A DNA stretch of 56,487 nt from Candidatus Saccharimonadota bacterium (GCA_016176605.1 JACOWW010000003.1:94138-150624); one strand, 5' to 3'; positions 1-8,029 are shown, counted from the first letter of the stretch. Numbers and translations are program-made. Notes: a model not told the origin generated them from the letters alone.

Positions 1-340
1 CTTTTGGCCACAGTGGACGGATGGGTCGGTCAATCAACCGGCCGATTAATACGGCTTCGTCACTTGGGCGGCCTTCGCGCTTAATGAATCGGCTGCCGCT
101 GATTTTACCAGCGGCGTAAAATTTTTCTTCATAATCGATAGACAGTGGAAAGTAGTCTAGCCCTTCTACCTTGCTGTCGCTGACCATAGCCGTACCAAGT
201 ACCACAGTGTCGCCGTAGCGAGCTAAAACCGAGGCTGATGTGCGGAAACCAACACGATTAACTTCCAATGAAAGTTCGCGGCCACAAAAGTCCGTACTTA
301 CCTTAATTACTTTTTTACCGAACGGATTTATAGTACTCAT
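1..340 (-). CDS. pnp: Polynucleotide phosphorylase, N-terminal part (cut by window edge)
   Basis: The minus strand encodes 113 residues from an ATG at 340, running off the left edge. The protein begins [14 protein letters not shown] and contains the conserved first RNase PH-like segment of PNPase: [25 protein letters not shown], then REGRPSDEA and [12 protein letters not shown]. PNPase degrades RNA 3'-5' phosphorolytically in the cytoplasm. The gene follows rpsO, the classical rpsO-pnp order, separated by a 381-nt spacer with strong hairpins. Only the N-terminus is visible, so the KH and S1 domains cannot be checked. Confidence 0.95.
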   Translation of the reverse strand, partial: MSTINPFGKKVIKVSTDFCGRELSLEVNRVGFRTSASVLARYGDTVVLGTAMVSDSKVEGLDYFPLSIDYEEKFYAAGKISGSRFIKREGRPSDEAVLIGRLIDRPIRPLWPK

Positions 341-534
341 ACCAGCAATAGCCTTTCTACTGCGCAACTCCCTGAGAGCGCAGTACAATCACACCGCTTC
401 GTACCGTATCTTACTGATACACCTTGTTCGCCTGATAATTGCATCGCATCACTCAGGCGAGATGCTCGCACTTGAAAAAAGTTGATGCTATGAATACTGG
501 TTTGTCCCATTATTTGTTGTTCACCTTTCTTTTA

Positions 535-623
535 CCCGCAAAAATTTCTTCGAAATTTCGGCGGGCTTGGGTGACAAGGTCCAATCCGGTCGCCGCGGCG
601 ACTGAACTGTGCTCTATCACCCA
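535..623 (-). promoter_or_regulatory. Structured rpsO-pnp spacer (two hairpins)
   Basis: The 341-721 spacer has no gene. It carries two hairpins: 535-566 (CCCGC/GCGGG arms around an AT-rich inner stem) and 570-623 (outer GGGTGA/TCACCC arms, inner palindrome GTCGCCGCGGCGAC at 590-603). In many bacteria the rpsO-pnp spacer holds an RNase III processing or PNPase autoregulation structure; that role here is inferred from position only. The rest of the spacer (624-721) is AT-rich word-like repeat ('tctagaat', 'tctaaaatcc'). Confidence 0.5.
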
Positions 624-721
624 AATTAATTTACTCTAGAATGTAGATTCTAGATTATAGAATTTAGAATTATCGGTTTTTTATTCTAAAATCCAAAATC
701 TAAAATCCAACTTCTGCATTT

Positions 722-988
722 TTAGCGTCGAATCCCGAGTTTTTTTATCAGTTCTAAATAAGCGTCGCCGCTCTCATTAGCAACGTATTTAAGTAACCTT
801 TTACGCTTACCAACCAGCTGCAAAAGTGCGCGGCGGGCGGCAAAATCGTGCTTATTTTTCTTCAAATGATCAGTTAGCTCGGCAATTCGGGCCGTCATAA
901 TACCTACCTGCACCGCAGGCGAACCGCTATCCGTCTTGTGCGAAGCTAAATCTGAAGTGATCTTAGCCTTCTCCTCACTAGATATCAT
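722..988 (-). CDS. rpsO: 30S ribosomal protein S15
   Basis: uS15 family, a primary 16S rRNA binding protein. Conserved features are DSGSPAVQV, HLKKNKHDFAARRALL, KRKRLLKY and the C-terminus LIKKLGIRR. The start at 988 (MISSEEKAKI) gives 88 residues, about the normal length, and aligns with the E. coli N-terminus. A start at 997 (MARMISSEE) is in frame, but the promoter places the transcription start at about 992, downstream of it. The preceding gene in the usual order (ribF) is absent; an unknown gene at 1055-1594 lies upstream instead. Confidence 0.95.
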   Translation of the reverse strand: MISSEEKAKITSDLASHKTDSGSPAVQVGIMTARIAELTDHLKKNKHDFAARRALLQLVGKRKRLLKYVANESGDAYLELIKKLGIRR

Positions 989-998
989 TCTTGCCATG

Positions 999-1027
999 AT
1001 ACTAGCACACCAGAGGTGATTTGACAA
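999..1027 (-). promoter_or_regulatory. rpsO promoter
   Basis: On the minus strand, -35 TTGTCA (1022-1027) and -10 TAGTAT (999-1004) are separated by exactly 17 nt. The predicted transcription start is near 992, only about 4 nt before the ATG at 988, so the rpsO mRNA would have almost no 5' leader. Seen directly; activity is inferred. Confidence 0.6.
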
Positions 1028-1054
1028 CTATTTTAATGTATACCTCCGCTTTCG

Positions 1055-1594
1055 CTAAAAAGTATGTTCGGGCTTATCAGTTCTAAAAAGATTGGCTAAA
1101 GCACGACCTAAAATGGTCCGCTGAGCATGGCGGTTTTGATAATACTCATCGATTGCTTCTTGCCGCTGTTTTAACTCAGGGTTTGTGAGCCATAAATGTA
1201 GCGCTTGTATCCCATCAGCTGAGAGTTCAATTTCTGCTGTTTCTGGCTTAATAAAGTGATCAAGATAAGTTGTAATTTTATGAGTGACCCTGCCGTCTTT
1301 AAAATTTAAGTTCTGATCATGAACACTAATATGAGGATGCGTAAGAACCAGATCATAACCTGCCGCATCAGCTGACTCTCTCTTAGTCAGACTAAAAAAT
1401 GTGCCGTCTTCTGGGTCGGTCGCATATTTTGCCATATAGTCTTCAAACATTTTAGGATCCACAAATTCTACACGTGTCCACGGCCTAACAGTTGGCAGCC
1501 CACTCATAGAAAGCAGTAATCCTTCAAGTGCTTGTTGTAAATCCTCAGGAGACGCTTTTGCTTCCGCTTCTGCTCCTGTTTCGTGTGTTGTCAC
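1055..1594 (-). CDS. Hypothetical protein, 179 aa
   Basis: I do not recognise the family. It is a soluble, mildly acidic protein with no signal peptide or membrane segment. The centre has DLVLTHPHISVHDQNLNF and a predicted beta-rich stretch, and the C-terminus is helical with QRTILGRALANLFR. It sits 3 nt from the end of the next upstream gene (truB), so it is probably cotranscribed and translationally coupled. It occupies the position where ribF is found in the usual truB-ribF-rpsO order, but it shows none of the RibF nucleotide-binding motifs. Confidence 0.75.
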   Translation of the reverse strand: MTTHETGAEAEAKASPEDLQQALEGLLLSMSGLPTVRPWTRVEFVDPKMFEDYMAKYATDPEDGTFFSLTKRESADAAGYDLVLTHPHISVHDQNLNFKDGRVTHKITTYLDHFIKPETAEIELSADGIQALHLWLTNPELKQRQEAIDEYYQNRHAQRTILGRALANLFRTDKPEHTF

Positions 1595-1597
1595 TTG

Positions 1598-2338
1598 TCA
1601 AAGCTCCTTCATTAGGTCAATTATACTAGATTTACTTAATTTGTCAATATTAGAAGCGTTTTTAACATCGAACTTGCCGACTTTGGTACGGCGAAGAGCT
1701 GAAACGTAGGCGCCCGTACCGAGTTTTTGCCCAATATCTTCGGCCAGCGAGCGAATATACGTACCGCTGCTGACCTCTGTTACAAATCTCAATTTTGGAT
1801 ATTTATAGTCTGTAACCTGTAATCTGTGCACCGTAACCTGCCTGGACTTCAGCTCAGGCTTTTTGCCTGCCCTGGCTAACTTGTACGCACGCTGGCCACC
1901 GACTTTTACTGCGCTATGTGCATGCGGTACTTGTTTGATCTCCCCCACAAAACTCTCCAGTACTTTTTCGACTTTGCTTTTTGCTATTTGCTTATTGCTT
2001 TTTGCTGTTATTGGTCCCTCGGCATCCCCCGTTTTACTGCTATAACCCAGTGTTAGCTCAACCTCGTAGGTTTTATCTAGTTTACTAAACTCACTAGCCC
2101 GCTTGGTGTAGCTGCCCAAAACCAATATCAAAAGGCCGCTAGCAAGTGGGTCAAGTGTCCCCGTATGCCCAACACGCACCTTTAGTGAAGTAGAAACTAG
2201 CAATTTGGAATTAGGAATTAGCCTATTTTCTAATTGCTGATTACTAATTTCCCTGCGAAGGATGCTTCGTACCTTCGCCACGACGTCATGCGATGTCAAG
2301 CCTCTCGGTTTATCGACTAATAAAATTCCGTCCATCAT
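1598..2338 (-). CDS. truB: tRNA pseudouridine(55) synthase
   Basis: TruB isomerises U55 in the T-arm of tRNAs. The N-terminus GILLVDKPRGLTSHDVV and the catalytic loop GHTGTLDPLASG (Asp63) are intact, as is GTYIRSLAEDIG. About 247 residues with the ATG-ATG start at 2338/2335; no clear Shine-Dalgarno. Three low-complexity stretches interrupt the family pattern: residues about 30-50 (DNA 2191-2251), 110-122 (1971-2010) and 166-179 (1801-1843). Each is a translation of the word-like repeats found in nearby spacers. The first adds about 20 residues between helix 1 and the catalytic loop. The gene follows the DHH gene, as in the common nrnA-truB order. Confidence 0.93.
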   Translation of the reverse strand: MMDGILLVDKPRGLTSHDVVAKVRSILRREISNQQLENRLIPNSKLLVSTSLKVRVGHTGTLDPLASGLLILVLGSYTKRASEFSKLDKTYEVELTLGYSSKTGDAEGPITAKSNKQIAKSKVEKVLESFVGEIKQVPHAHSAVKVGGQRAYKLARAGKKPELKSRQVTVHRLQVTDYKYPKLRFVTEVSSGTYIRSLAEDIGQKLGTGAYVSALRRTKVGKFDVKNASNIDKLSKSSIIDLMKEL

Positions 2339-2413
2339 TAACAATAATCAATCAACAAATAACAAAAAGCAAAGATACCGGTTGTTCACTGTTCTCTGTT
2401 CACTGTTTACTGT

Positions 2414-3898
2414 TTACTGTTTTGGGGTTGGCATCATCGGTGGCGGCACTGGCGGCGGTGGATTGGCCGGAGCTTGGTGTAGCGACTGGCTCAGCGGCTG
2501 GGTGTTCAAGCCGATAACAGGCTGAGCGGCGGGGTCAAATGGCGTATTGGAGTAAGCATCGTCCACAGCGCTGCGGGCGCTGTCAAGCGGTTTTATTTCT
2601 TTTTCCCTGCCCATCAGCACATCGTCAGGTCTTGGTTCGGCACTTAGCGGGTCAGTTGGGACGGAGGACGACGGGTCATACCATGGCGGCTGGGTGTCAG
2701 CAGTAAAGGGAGAGCTAATAGCCGGCCGGTGATTGGTAGGGTCCAGCAGTGTATGCGGTCCTGGAATTGGTGCTCTATTTCCTTCATCCGTCACACTAGG
2801 CAGACCCGGCGCAACAATTTGTGGTTCATGTAAAGAGTCCCGGGAGGACTTAATAATTTTCGGCGGCTCCAACACCAACGGTTTTAGCGGTTCAAGTTTT
2901 GGTACAGGTGGTAGAGATGAGGGTGGCGGTTCAGCAGTTGAGCCTGACGAAATAATATTTCCTTGTTCATCTATATGGATTTCGCCGGCTTTTATTTCAA
3001 CTTCCGGACTGTCTTTTTCTTTGGCTTCGTGGGCAACGTTCAACACCCCAGTCGGGGGTGGGGGTGGGGGTGAAGGTGAAGGCGGTTTTTTAGCGACCGG
3101 CTTACCGGCTTCCGGCGGTTTTTTGGGCGGCGGGGGTGGAGGCGGCGGAGGTTCTAGCTTGCTGACAATCAATTGCTGGTTAGCACCGGCAGCCATTAGC
3201 TGGGCACTCATGGTCATCACTTTTGGTGAGGTCCTTTCATTGCTAAAGCGCTTGGTTTCGGCAACTATGCCTGTCAAAAAAGCGGTGGCTATCTGATTAT
3301 CAATCAAGCCGGTGCCAAAAGCTTCGGAAATGCTAACCAACATCTCTGATAAACTACTGGCAGTTGGCTCTTGCCAGTTTATCTGGCCTAATTCTGCAGC
3401 CTTATCGTTACCGGCATTTAGAGAAATAACGGTTGCGTCGTGCAAGATCCGTCCGTGGGCTGTTATAACCTTATCTAGCTGAGCACGGTCTTTCACACCA
3501 AGTGCAATTACTGCTTCGACGTTAAAATCACCTTGACTAAACATCAAATCTTTTTCGCTAAGTGATGTTCTGTACGGCGTAATAAAAATGCGCACCACAT
3601 CGTCCTCGACTTTATAGCGCAGTTTATCGGCCTTGTTTTTGTCGAGCGAAATTATAAAGTCCTGAAGACTATCGGTGTTAGTCTCTATAGTTTTTTCCGG
3701 CTGCAAAAATTCTATTGTCGAAGGAATCTCACCCGAAAACACAGCAGTGGCGTGCTTGTCCATCCTATTTAGCAGCAGTGTCAAACCGATACACGAAGCC
3801 AGTTGGTCAACGGAAGGGTTATTACTTACAGTAACTAAGATATTAGACGCTTGCTTAATCCGCTCGACTATCTGTTGTTTGGCCTGCGCCGTGTCCAT
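2414..3898 (-). CDS. DHH-like phosphoesterase homologue with degenerate active site and proline-rich tail
   Basis: About 494 residues. The N-terminal 250 residues follow the NrnA/DHH fold pattern, but the metal ligands are gone: the usual HxNPDGDAxGS motif reads NNPSVDQLASCIGL, the DHH motif position reads ISLNAGN, and the later Asp motif reads IVAETKRF. A DHHA1-like GG motif is not visible. The C-terminal half is disordered: proline runs with Lys around residues 255-290, then Pro/Ser/Asp-rich sequence to the end. Start at ATG 3898 (or GTG 3901) after a GGAGG site. Its place before truB is where nrnA sits in many bacteria, which supports the homology. It is likely a non-catalytic binding protein (inference). 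Confidence 0.7.
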   Translation of the reverse strand: MDTAQAKQQIVERIKQASNILVTVSNNPSVDQLASCIGLTLLLNRMDKHATAVFSGEIPSTIEFLQPEKTIETNTDSLQDFIISLDKNKADKLRYKVEDDVVRIFITPYRTSLSEKDLMFSQGDFNVEAVIALGVKDRAQLDKVITAHGRILHDATVISLNAGNDKAAELGQINWQEPTASSLSEMLVSISEAFGTGLIDNQIATAFLTGIVAETKRFSNERTSPKVMTMSAQLMAAGANQQLIVSKLEPPPPPPPPPKKPPEAGKPVAKKPPSPSPPPPPPTGVLNVAHEAKEKDSPEVEIKAGEIHIDEQGNIISSGSTAEPPPSSLPPVPKLEPLKPLVLEPPKIIKSSRDSLHEPQIVAPGLPSVTDEGNRAPIPGPHTLLDPTNHRPAISSPFTADTQPPWYDPSSSVPTDPLSAEPRPDDVLMGREKEIKPLDSARSAVDDAYSNTPFDPAAQPVIGLNTQPLSQSLHQAPANPPPPVPPPMMPTPKQ

Positions 3899-3904
3899 CA
3901 CAGA

Positions 3905-4060
3905 ATGCCTCCGGCGACGCCATTAACCGTTTTCCTTTTACCATTTACCATACATGTACCATTAACTATTAACCATTGATCACGGCTAACGGTAAACAGA
4001 TAACGCCTGGTGAACGGTGAATTGTGAACGGTGAATTGTTTCATGTTTTTTATTTTTATC
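3905..4060. repeat. Word-like repeat spacer upstream of the DHH gene
   Basis: The 281-nt gap between two divergent genes starts with imperfect reiterations of words such as 'taccattta', 'accattaac', 'gtgaacggtgaattg'. No ORF of note. The same kind of spacer recurs at 6840-6945, 19858-19979, 21780-21840, 30120-30300 and 43740-43860, each with its own local word. Confidence 0.7.
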
Positions 4061-4111
4061 GTTTATGCCAAAACAGTACCACAAGAGTTAAACATAAGCA
4101 ACCATTATGTG

Positions 4112-4140
4112 TTTACAAAAACACTTTTCACCTGTATAGT
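4112..4140 (+). promoter_or_regulatory. rpsT promoter
   Basis: -35 TTTACA (4112-4117), 17-nt spacer, -10 TATAGT (4135-4140). Predicted start near 4147, leaving a 33-nt AT-rich leader made of 'ctaatt/ctatttac' words with no Shine-Dalgarno. Confidence 0.55.
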
Positions 4141-4179
4141 TCCCTTTTGTACTAATTTCTAATTACTATTTACTAAATT

Positions 4180-4524
4180 ATGCCAATAATTAAATCCGCG
4201 AAAAAACGAGTGAAGCTGGCCGCTAAGGCGAATGTGCGTAATACCCGTACCCGAAGAGATATGCGCGAAGCTATCAAGGCTTTTAACAAAGCGCTGGAAA
4301 ACGGCAAATCTGCTCAAATTCTTAAACTTCAGACTAAAGCCACCAGCGCTATTGACACCGCCGCCAAAAAGAACGTCATCCATAAAAATAAGGCCGCCCG
4401 TTTTAAATCCCGCCTCGCTACTCAAATCAAATCTAAAGGTGTTAAAATCACTCAACCCGCTTCAAAGAAGACCGCCAAGCTCACACCCCAAAAACCCGCA
4501 TTAAGGAAATCAGTCAAAAAGTAG
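4180..4524 (+). CDS. rpsT: 30S ribosomal protein S20
   Basis: bS20 family; binds the 5' domain of 16S rRNA. The N-terminus MPIIKSAKKRVKLAAKANVR and the helical core with HKNKAARFKSRLA are diagnostic. At 114 residues it is longer than the usual ~87, with a Lys/Pro/Thr-rich C-terminal extension after about residue 90. It faces holA convergently, and rpsT next to holA is a common arrangement. Confidence 0.93.
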   Translation: MPIIKSAKKRVKLAAKANVRNTRTRRDMREAIKAFNKALENGKSAQILKLQTKATSAIDTAAKKNVIHKNKAARFKSRLATQIKSKGVKITQPASKKTAKLTPQKPALRKSVKK

Positions 4525-4531
4525 TTTTTGT

Positions 4532-4569
4532 GTTAGCTATCAGCTAATAGCTATTAGCTATAGGCTAAT
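4532..4569. repeat. TAGCTA-word repeat between rpsT and holA
   Basis: Reiterations of 'tagctat/cagctaa/tagctatag' between the convergent 3' ends. The last codons of holA (I-S-L-stop) are written in this repeat. The dyad symmetry could act as a weak bidirectional terminator, but no clear U-run follows. Confidence 0.55.
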
Positions 4570-5472
4570 TATGTAAGTCTTCAGGGCTTCGTCCATGTCT
4601 AAACTGGTAGTTTTGCCCCGCCAATCGATAACCAAAGCTTCGGAAACCATTTTTTTTAAGTCTTTATCACTCAACTTATCCGCCAACCTCCTAGCCTTTC
4701 GTAACGGGTAATCTTTTACGCCGCTTTGACGGCTGACCTCTGATATATCTTGTCCTTTCGAATATTTCGCAATCGCGATTATATTCAGCTGCCAGGCAAT
4801 CATCGCCAAAATAGCTTGTGGCTCAACTTTTTGAGCCCGCTGTTCATCATAAAGTTTTATGGCCCTACCTTTTTGTCCGGCAAAAGCGGCATCTAGCAAA
4901 TCAAAAACTCTACTTTGGGGGTTGGGTTCGGTCAAAAGTTCGATATTTTCTCTGGTGATTCGCGAATTATAAATAAGCAGCTTACCTAATTCATTAGCCA
5001 GTAAGGCCTGGTTTGTACCCAGCCGTTCCACGAGATAATTCGCATCAGCAAACGACAGCGTACCGCCGCTTTTTTTTGTTTCATCAACCAGCCATTGGGC
5101 CAAGCTCCGGGTATCCATTTCATTGAATTCTTCCAGCTGAGTATTGTTTTTTAACAGCTTAAAATAGGCTGTCCGCTTGTCTATTTGCGGTTCATAAAAA
5201 ATCACGTCTGTCGATTCACCAATTGAGCTAATTATTTGTTCAGCAGCTTCCACAAAATCTTTGTTTAGACTGCCGTTTCCAATAACCACCATTTTCCTTT
5301 TTGCTAGAAACGGCAGACTCTGTAGACCCTCAATAATCTCTTTTGCATCAGCTTCCTCGCCATCAAATTTTTCCAACGCCAAATCGCCATATTCTTTTAC
5401 AAATTTGGAAACTAGCTCATCTAACCTGCGCCTTAGAGCGAAACTATTATTGCCCGCAATAAAAACAGTCAT
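4558..5472 (-). CDS. holA: DNA polymerase III delta subunit
   Basis: 304 residues, the usual length for HolA, the clamp-loader subunit that opens the sliding clamp. The N-terminal AAA+-like domain starts MTVFIAGNNSFALRRRLDEL and includes LEKFDGEEADAKEIIEGLQSLPFLAKRKMVVI, a typical delta pattern without a functional Walker A; the C-terminal helical collar has QAILAMIAWQLNIIAIAK and KARRLADKLS. It overlaps the upstream 98-aa gene by 4 nt (ATGA), indicating translational coupling. Confidence 0.9.
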   Translation of the reverse strand: MTVFIAGNNSFALRRRLDELVSKFVKEYGDLALEKFDGEEADAKEIIEGLQSLPFLAKRKMVVIGNGSLNKDFVEAAEQIISSIGESTDVIFYEPQIDKRTAYFKLLKNNTQLEEFNEMDTRSLAQWLVDETKKSGGTLSFADANYLVERLGTNQALLANELGKLLIYNSRITRENIELLTEPNPQSRVFDLLDAAFAGQKGRAIKLYDEQRAQKVEPQAILAMIAWQLNIIAIAKYSKGQDISEVSRQSGVKDYPLRKARRLADKLSDKDLKKMVSEALVIDWRGKTTSLDMDEALKTYIISL

Positions 5473-5765
5473 TCCGAAGAATTTTTTTGACCGACTTCTG
5501 GCAGACCTTGGATCTCTAGTAAAGTTTCATGCATCGCCGGCGATCTTAGAGATTCTTCTCTGAGACCATTTTCGTATCTAAACTCTAAGTGTCTTGAGTA
5601 ACCTTGAATAAACTTTAGGTCTCTTTGGTCTAGGCCAGTAGGTACAGTAGGCTCATCATCAATCATACCAATTAGGTATTGTTCATATTGATCTAAATAT
5701 TCTTCAGCTGGCCCCCACGGCCAGGGTAGATCTGCATCCTTGGGCAAAGATTCAGGGTCAATCAT
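5469..5765 (-). CDS. Hypothetical protein, 98 aa
   Basis: Acidic, no recognised domain. It has an aromatic, proline-rich N-terminus (DLPWPWGPAEEYLDQYEQYL) and a helical middle. A good AAGGAG site lies before the ATG at 5765. It sits between mutM (3-nt gap) and holA (4-nt overlap), so mutM, this gene and holA probably form one operon. Confidence 0.75.
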   Translation of the reverse strand: MIDPESLPKDADLPWPWGPAEEYLDQYEQYLIGMIDDEPTVPTGLDQRDLKFIQGYSRHLEFRYENGLREESLRSPAMHETLLEIQGLPEVGQKNSSE

Positions 5766-5768
5766 CCA

Positions 5769-6743
5769 TCAACTCCTTATATCTCTAGTATAGATCATTT
5801 TTTGGCACTTGGGGCAGATGTGGGTGCCACGGCCGGCAACGCGGATTTTTTCGATTATGGTGCCGCAGCGCGGGCAGGGTTGGTTTTCTTTTCTAAAAAC
5901 TTGGGCAAATGTCAGGTAACTGCCTTTTTTACCCTTAGCATCGACATAATTTCGATCTGTACTACCGCCTTTAGTTATGGCCATGGTTAAAATTCGTCGT
6001 AGTTCACTGTAAAGTTTAATTAGTTTGGTCCGCGGAATCTGACCAGCTGGTATGGCTGGATGGATTTTAGCCGCCCAAAGCGACTCATCGGCATAAATGT
6101 TGCCGACACCGGCTAGCACAGTCTGGTCCAAAAGTACTGCCTTAATGGCGCTTTGCCTACGTCGCAAAATGTTGTTTATGAATTTATTGACTGTAAAATC
6201 GTCTTCCAGCGGTTCGGGGCCCATTTTCTTCATAAAATCTATCTGCGGTACTTCAATAGTTGGCAGCAGGCGCATCCAGCCGAACTTACGCTGATCATTG
6301 AAGAAAAGCTTGCTGTCATCTTGAAAGTCGATCACGACTCTTGTACTTTTATCAGGCAGGTTGTTAATAAGCGAATCCGTAGGATGCCCTCCACCAAACC
6401 GCGCTTCACGCGAGGAATTAGAAAATAGAAATTGGGAATTAATATTATTTACTAGTTTCTTATTGCTATTTTCTAGTTTCTGCTCATTTTTGTTTACAAA
6501 AACGAGTTGTCCGGTCATTTTTAAGTGAATAACTAGCGAATACCCGCTGGAGAGTTCAATAATCAGCACTTTGGCCCGGCGACGGACAGATTCTATTTTG
6601 GCATTAACCATAAAGCGCGCCACGTCTGCTGGGGCGTTGGGGAATGATTTTTGCCAGTCATGCCAGACATCAGCTATAACGCGCCCGGGCAGTAATTCAC
6701 TTAGGCCGCGTTTAATAGTTTCCACTTCAGGAAGCTCAGGCAT
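5769..6743 (-). CDS. mutM: Formamidopyrimidine-DNA glycosylase
   Basis: Bifunctional glycosylase/AP lyase removing oxidised purines. The N-terminus PELPEVETIKRGL supplies the catalytic Pro2 and Glu3; HLKMTGQLV, FNDQRKFGWMRL and GVGNIYADESLW follow; the C-terminal zinc finger CPRCG...CPKC is complete. 324 residues against a usual ~275. The extra length is an Asn/Ser/Lys-rich stretch at residues about 87-110 (DNA 6416-6484), which is a word-like repeat read in frame ('tagaaaatag', 'ctagtttctta'). A -10 box 6 nt before the ATG suggests a leaderless mRNA. Confidence 0.94.
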   Translation of the reverse strand: MPELPEVETIKRGLSELLPGRVIADVWHDWQKSFPNAPADVARFMVNAKIESVRRRAKVLIIELSSGYSLVIHLKMTGQLVFVNKNEQKLENSNKKLVNNINSQFLFSNSSREARFGGGHPTDSLINNLPDKSTRVVIDFQDDSKLFFNDQRKFGWMRLLPTIEVPQIDFMKKMGPEPLEDDFTVNKFINNILRRRQSAIKAVLLDQTVLAGVGNIYADESLWAAKIHPAIPAGQIPRTKLIKLYSELRRILTMAITKGGSTDRNYVDAKGKKGSYLTFAQVFRKENQPCPRCGTIIEKIRVAGRGTHICPKCQKMIYTRDIRS

Positions 6744-6749
6744 TTTTTA

Positions 6750-6755
6750 ATTATA
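6750..6755 (-). promoter_or_regulatory. mutM -10 box at leaderless spacing
   Basis: TATAAT on the minus strand, with exactly 6 nt (taaaaa) before the ATG at 6743. The expected +1 is at the A of the start codon. Confidence 0.55.
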
Positions 6756-6763
6756 CTTGAGGG

Positions 6764-6953
6764 TATAATGGTTGCTGATGGATTCCGTTAGGAAAAAGTT
6801 CACCTTCTACCGTTTACGGTCCACCATGCGTTATCCTTTTTCCCTTGTCCATGATCAACGGTTAGCGACTAATGGAAAACGGTTAAATGAAAATTCACTG
6901 AAAATTGTAAATTGTAAATTGAGAATTGCGGCCGACTGCAAGGAGGCTGCTTG
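6764..6953 (+). promoter_or_regulatory. Promoter and repeat-rich leader of the 6954 gene
   Basis: TATAAT at 6764-6769 is a plausible -10. The following leader consists of word-like repeats ('aaattgtaaattg', 'ccgtttacggtccacc') and ends in AAGGAGG 7 nt before the ATG at 6954. An open frame from 6778 runs through these repeats and overlaps the downstream start; I regard it as non-coding. Confidence 0.4.
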
Positions 6954-7196
6954 ATGGATAGCCTGCGAAAAATCTTAGGGTCACGCAAAATCGCCCAAGC
7001 GCCTAATGAGATAAAACAGATACAAGATTATGTTCAGCGTCGTTATAACAGCTCTTGTAGGGTAAAGGTTCAGCGCGGAGCGTTGATTATCAATGTGCCA
7101 AATTCCGGGCTGGCTGCTACTTTGCACTTAGAACGGCAATTAATGATAGATAAGTTAAAAATTACAGATAAATTAGTTATCCGCACCGGCAGATAA
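6954..7196 (+). CDS. Small protein, possibly DUF721/DciA-like, 80 aa
   Basis: Starts MDSLRKILGSRK after a strong AAGGAGG. The central and C-terminal part, VKVQRGALIINVPNSGLAAT then LHLERQLMIDKL, fits the second half of DUF721 (DciA, a loader of the replicative helicase), where a 'G.L.v.v.ns.la..L' pattern is typical. The family's N-terminal half is not evident, so the assignment is tentative. Followed by a repeat-rich gap of 62 nt before the convergent HAD gene. Confidence 0.55.
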   Translation: MDSLRKILGSRKIAQAPNEIKQIQDYVQRRYNSSCRVKVQRGALIINVPNSGLAATLHLERQLMIDKLKITDKLVIRTGR

Positions 7197-7285
7197 AAAA
7201 CAGGGTTATAGGGTGAGAGGGTTATAGCGTTATAGGTTTTTGTATTTAGACTACAACCCTACGACCCTACACCGCTACGACCCTT
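7197..7285. repeat. 'gggttatag / ctacgaccc' repeat
   Basis: Reiterated 'gggttatag' words followed by 'ctacaaccctacgaccctacaccg' type words. The last codons of the HAD gene on the minus strand (G-R-S-G-V-G-S-stop) are written in this repeat. A near-identical 'gggtcgtagggttgtag' block ends another unrelated gene at 34567-34600. Confidence 0.6.
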
Positions 7286-7849
7286 GAGGAGTTGTTCCAA
7301 CTCGGTTTCCATTTGCTCGAAGTCTTCGTACAAAATGGCCTGCATCCCGACTGCCCGCGCTCCATCGCAATAACGGACAATGTCATCTATCAAAACACAA
7401 TCTATTGGCTTAACTCCTAAACGTTGAGCGGCCAGTTCGTAAATTGCTGGATTAGGTTTAGTGATTCCGAATTTGAATGATAACACCACGTCATCCAGCA
7501 ATGCTAAGTCTTGAGACGAAAATAATTCGCTGAGCCAATCATCCCCGGCATTAGATAGCATTCCGATCTTATATTTCGGCTTAAGATCATCTCTAATGTA
7601 GTCAAATAAAGGTTCGTTTGGTTTGTTGCTATGTAAATAGTCCTTAACAGTTTCAGATTTCTGCCCCGCCAATTTAGCCAGACTATCAATAAACTCCTCA
7701 TAAGCCAGATTTCCCAGAGTATGAAGATCCATTAAGCTTTGGGCTTGGGCTCGCTTTCTTGGCTGATCTTTAAAATACTTGCCGCAAAATACCCTAAATC
7801 CCTCAGTAGACAAAACACCGAAGCAATCGAATATAACTGCCTTAATCAC
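7259..7849 (-). CDS. HAD-superfamily hydrolase, subfamily IA-like
   Basis: Motif I is VIKAVIFDCFGVL: the nucleophile Asp is present but the usual second Asp is Phe, as in haloacid-dehalogenase-type and some non-phosphatase HADs. Motif II is MLSNAG, motif III lysine is in GITKPNPAIYELA, and motif IV is CVLIDDI. A C1 cap is predicted from residues about 15-85. I take the GTG at 7849 as start because GGAG precedes it; the longer frame from 7885 would begin inside a palindromic repeat. The substrate cannot be told. The C-terminal tail is repeat-encoded. Confidence 0.8.
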   Translation of the reverse strand: MIKAVIFDCFGVLSTEGFRVFCGKYFKDQPRKRAQAQSLMDLHTLGNLAYEEFIDSLAKLAGQKSETVKDYLHSNKPNEPLFDYIRDDLKPKYKIGMLSNAGDDWLSELFSSQDLALLDDVVLSFKFGITKPNPAIYELAAQRLGVKPIDCVLIDDIVRYCDGARAVGMQAILYEDFEQMETELEQLLKGRSGVGS

Positions 7850-7873
7850 GTATGCTCCAAAACAACTTGCCCC

Positions 7874-7897
7874 GCCAGGTACCATTTGGTACTTGGC
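7874..7897. repeat. Palindrome GCCAGGTACC-N4-GGTACTTGGC
   Basis: A 10-4-10 inverted repeat in the 180-nt gap (7850-8029). The same arms occur at 26214-26237, inside a coding gene. It is followed at 7897-7914 by CCCCGTACTAAATCCTGA, which matches one arm of the palindrome at 30141-30208. The rest of the gap shows nothing else recognisable. Confidence 0.65.
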
Positions 7898-8029
7898 CCC
7901 GTACTAAATCCTGAATGAAGAAGAGAGAGAATACCCCTATTTCGCAATTTCAAGATTTTGGTACTGGGGTCAAAAATTATGGCTTTAATCACACCTTAAT
8001 TGTGACAAGTTCCTAGAAAAGGGGCAAAT

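Noticed and set aside
2733-3296. 187-codon glycine-rich open frame opposite the DHH gene
   Set aside because: It is the antisense of the proline codons of the DHH protein tail; the minus-strand frame has family homology and a ribosome site.
6772-6954. 60-codon frame after a good TATAAT
   Set aside because: Composition is spacer repeat; more likely the leader of the 6954 gene. Not fully excluded.
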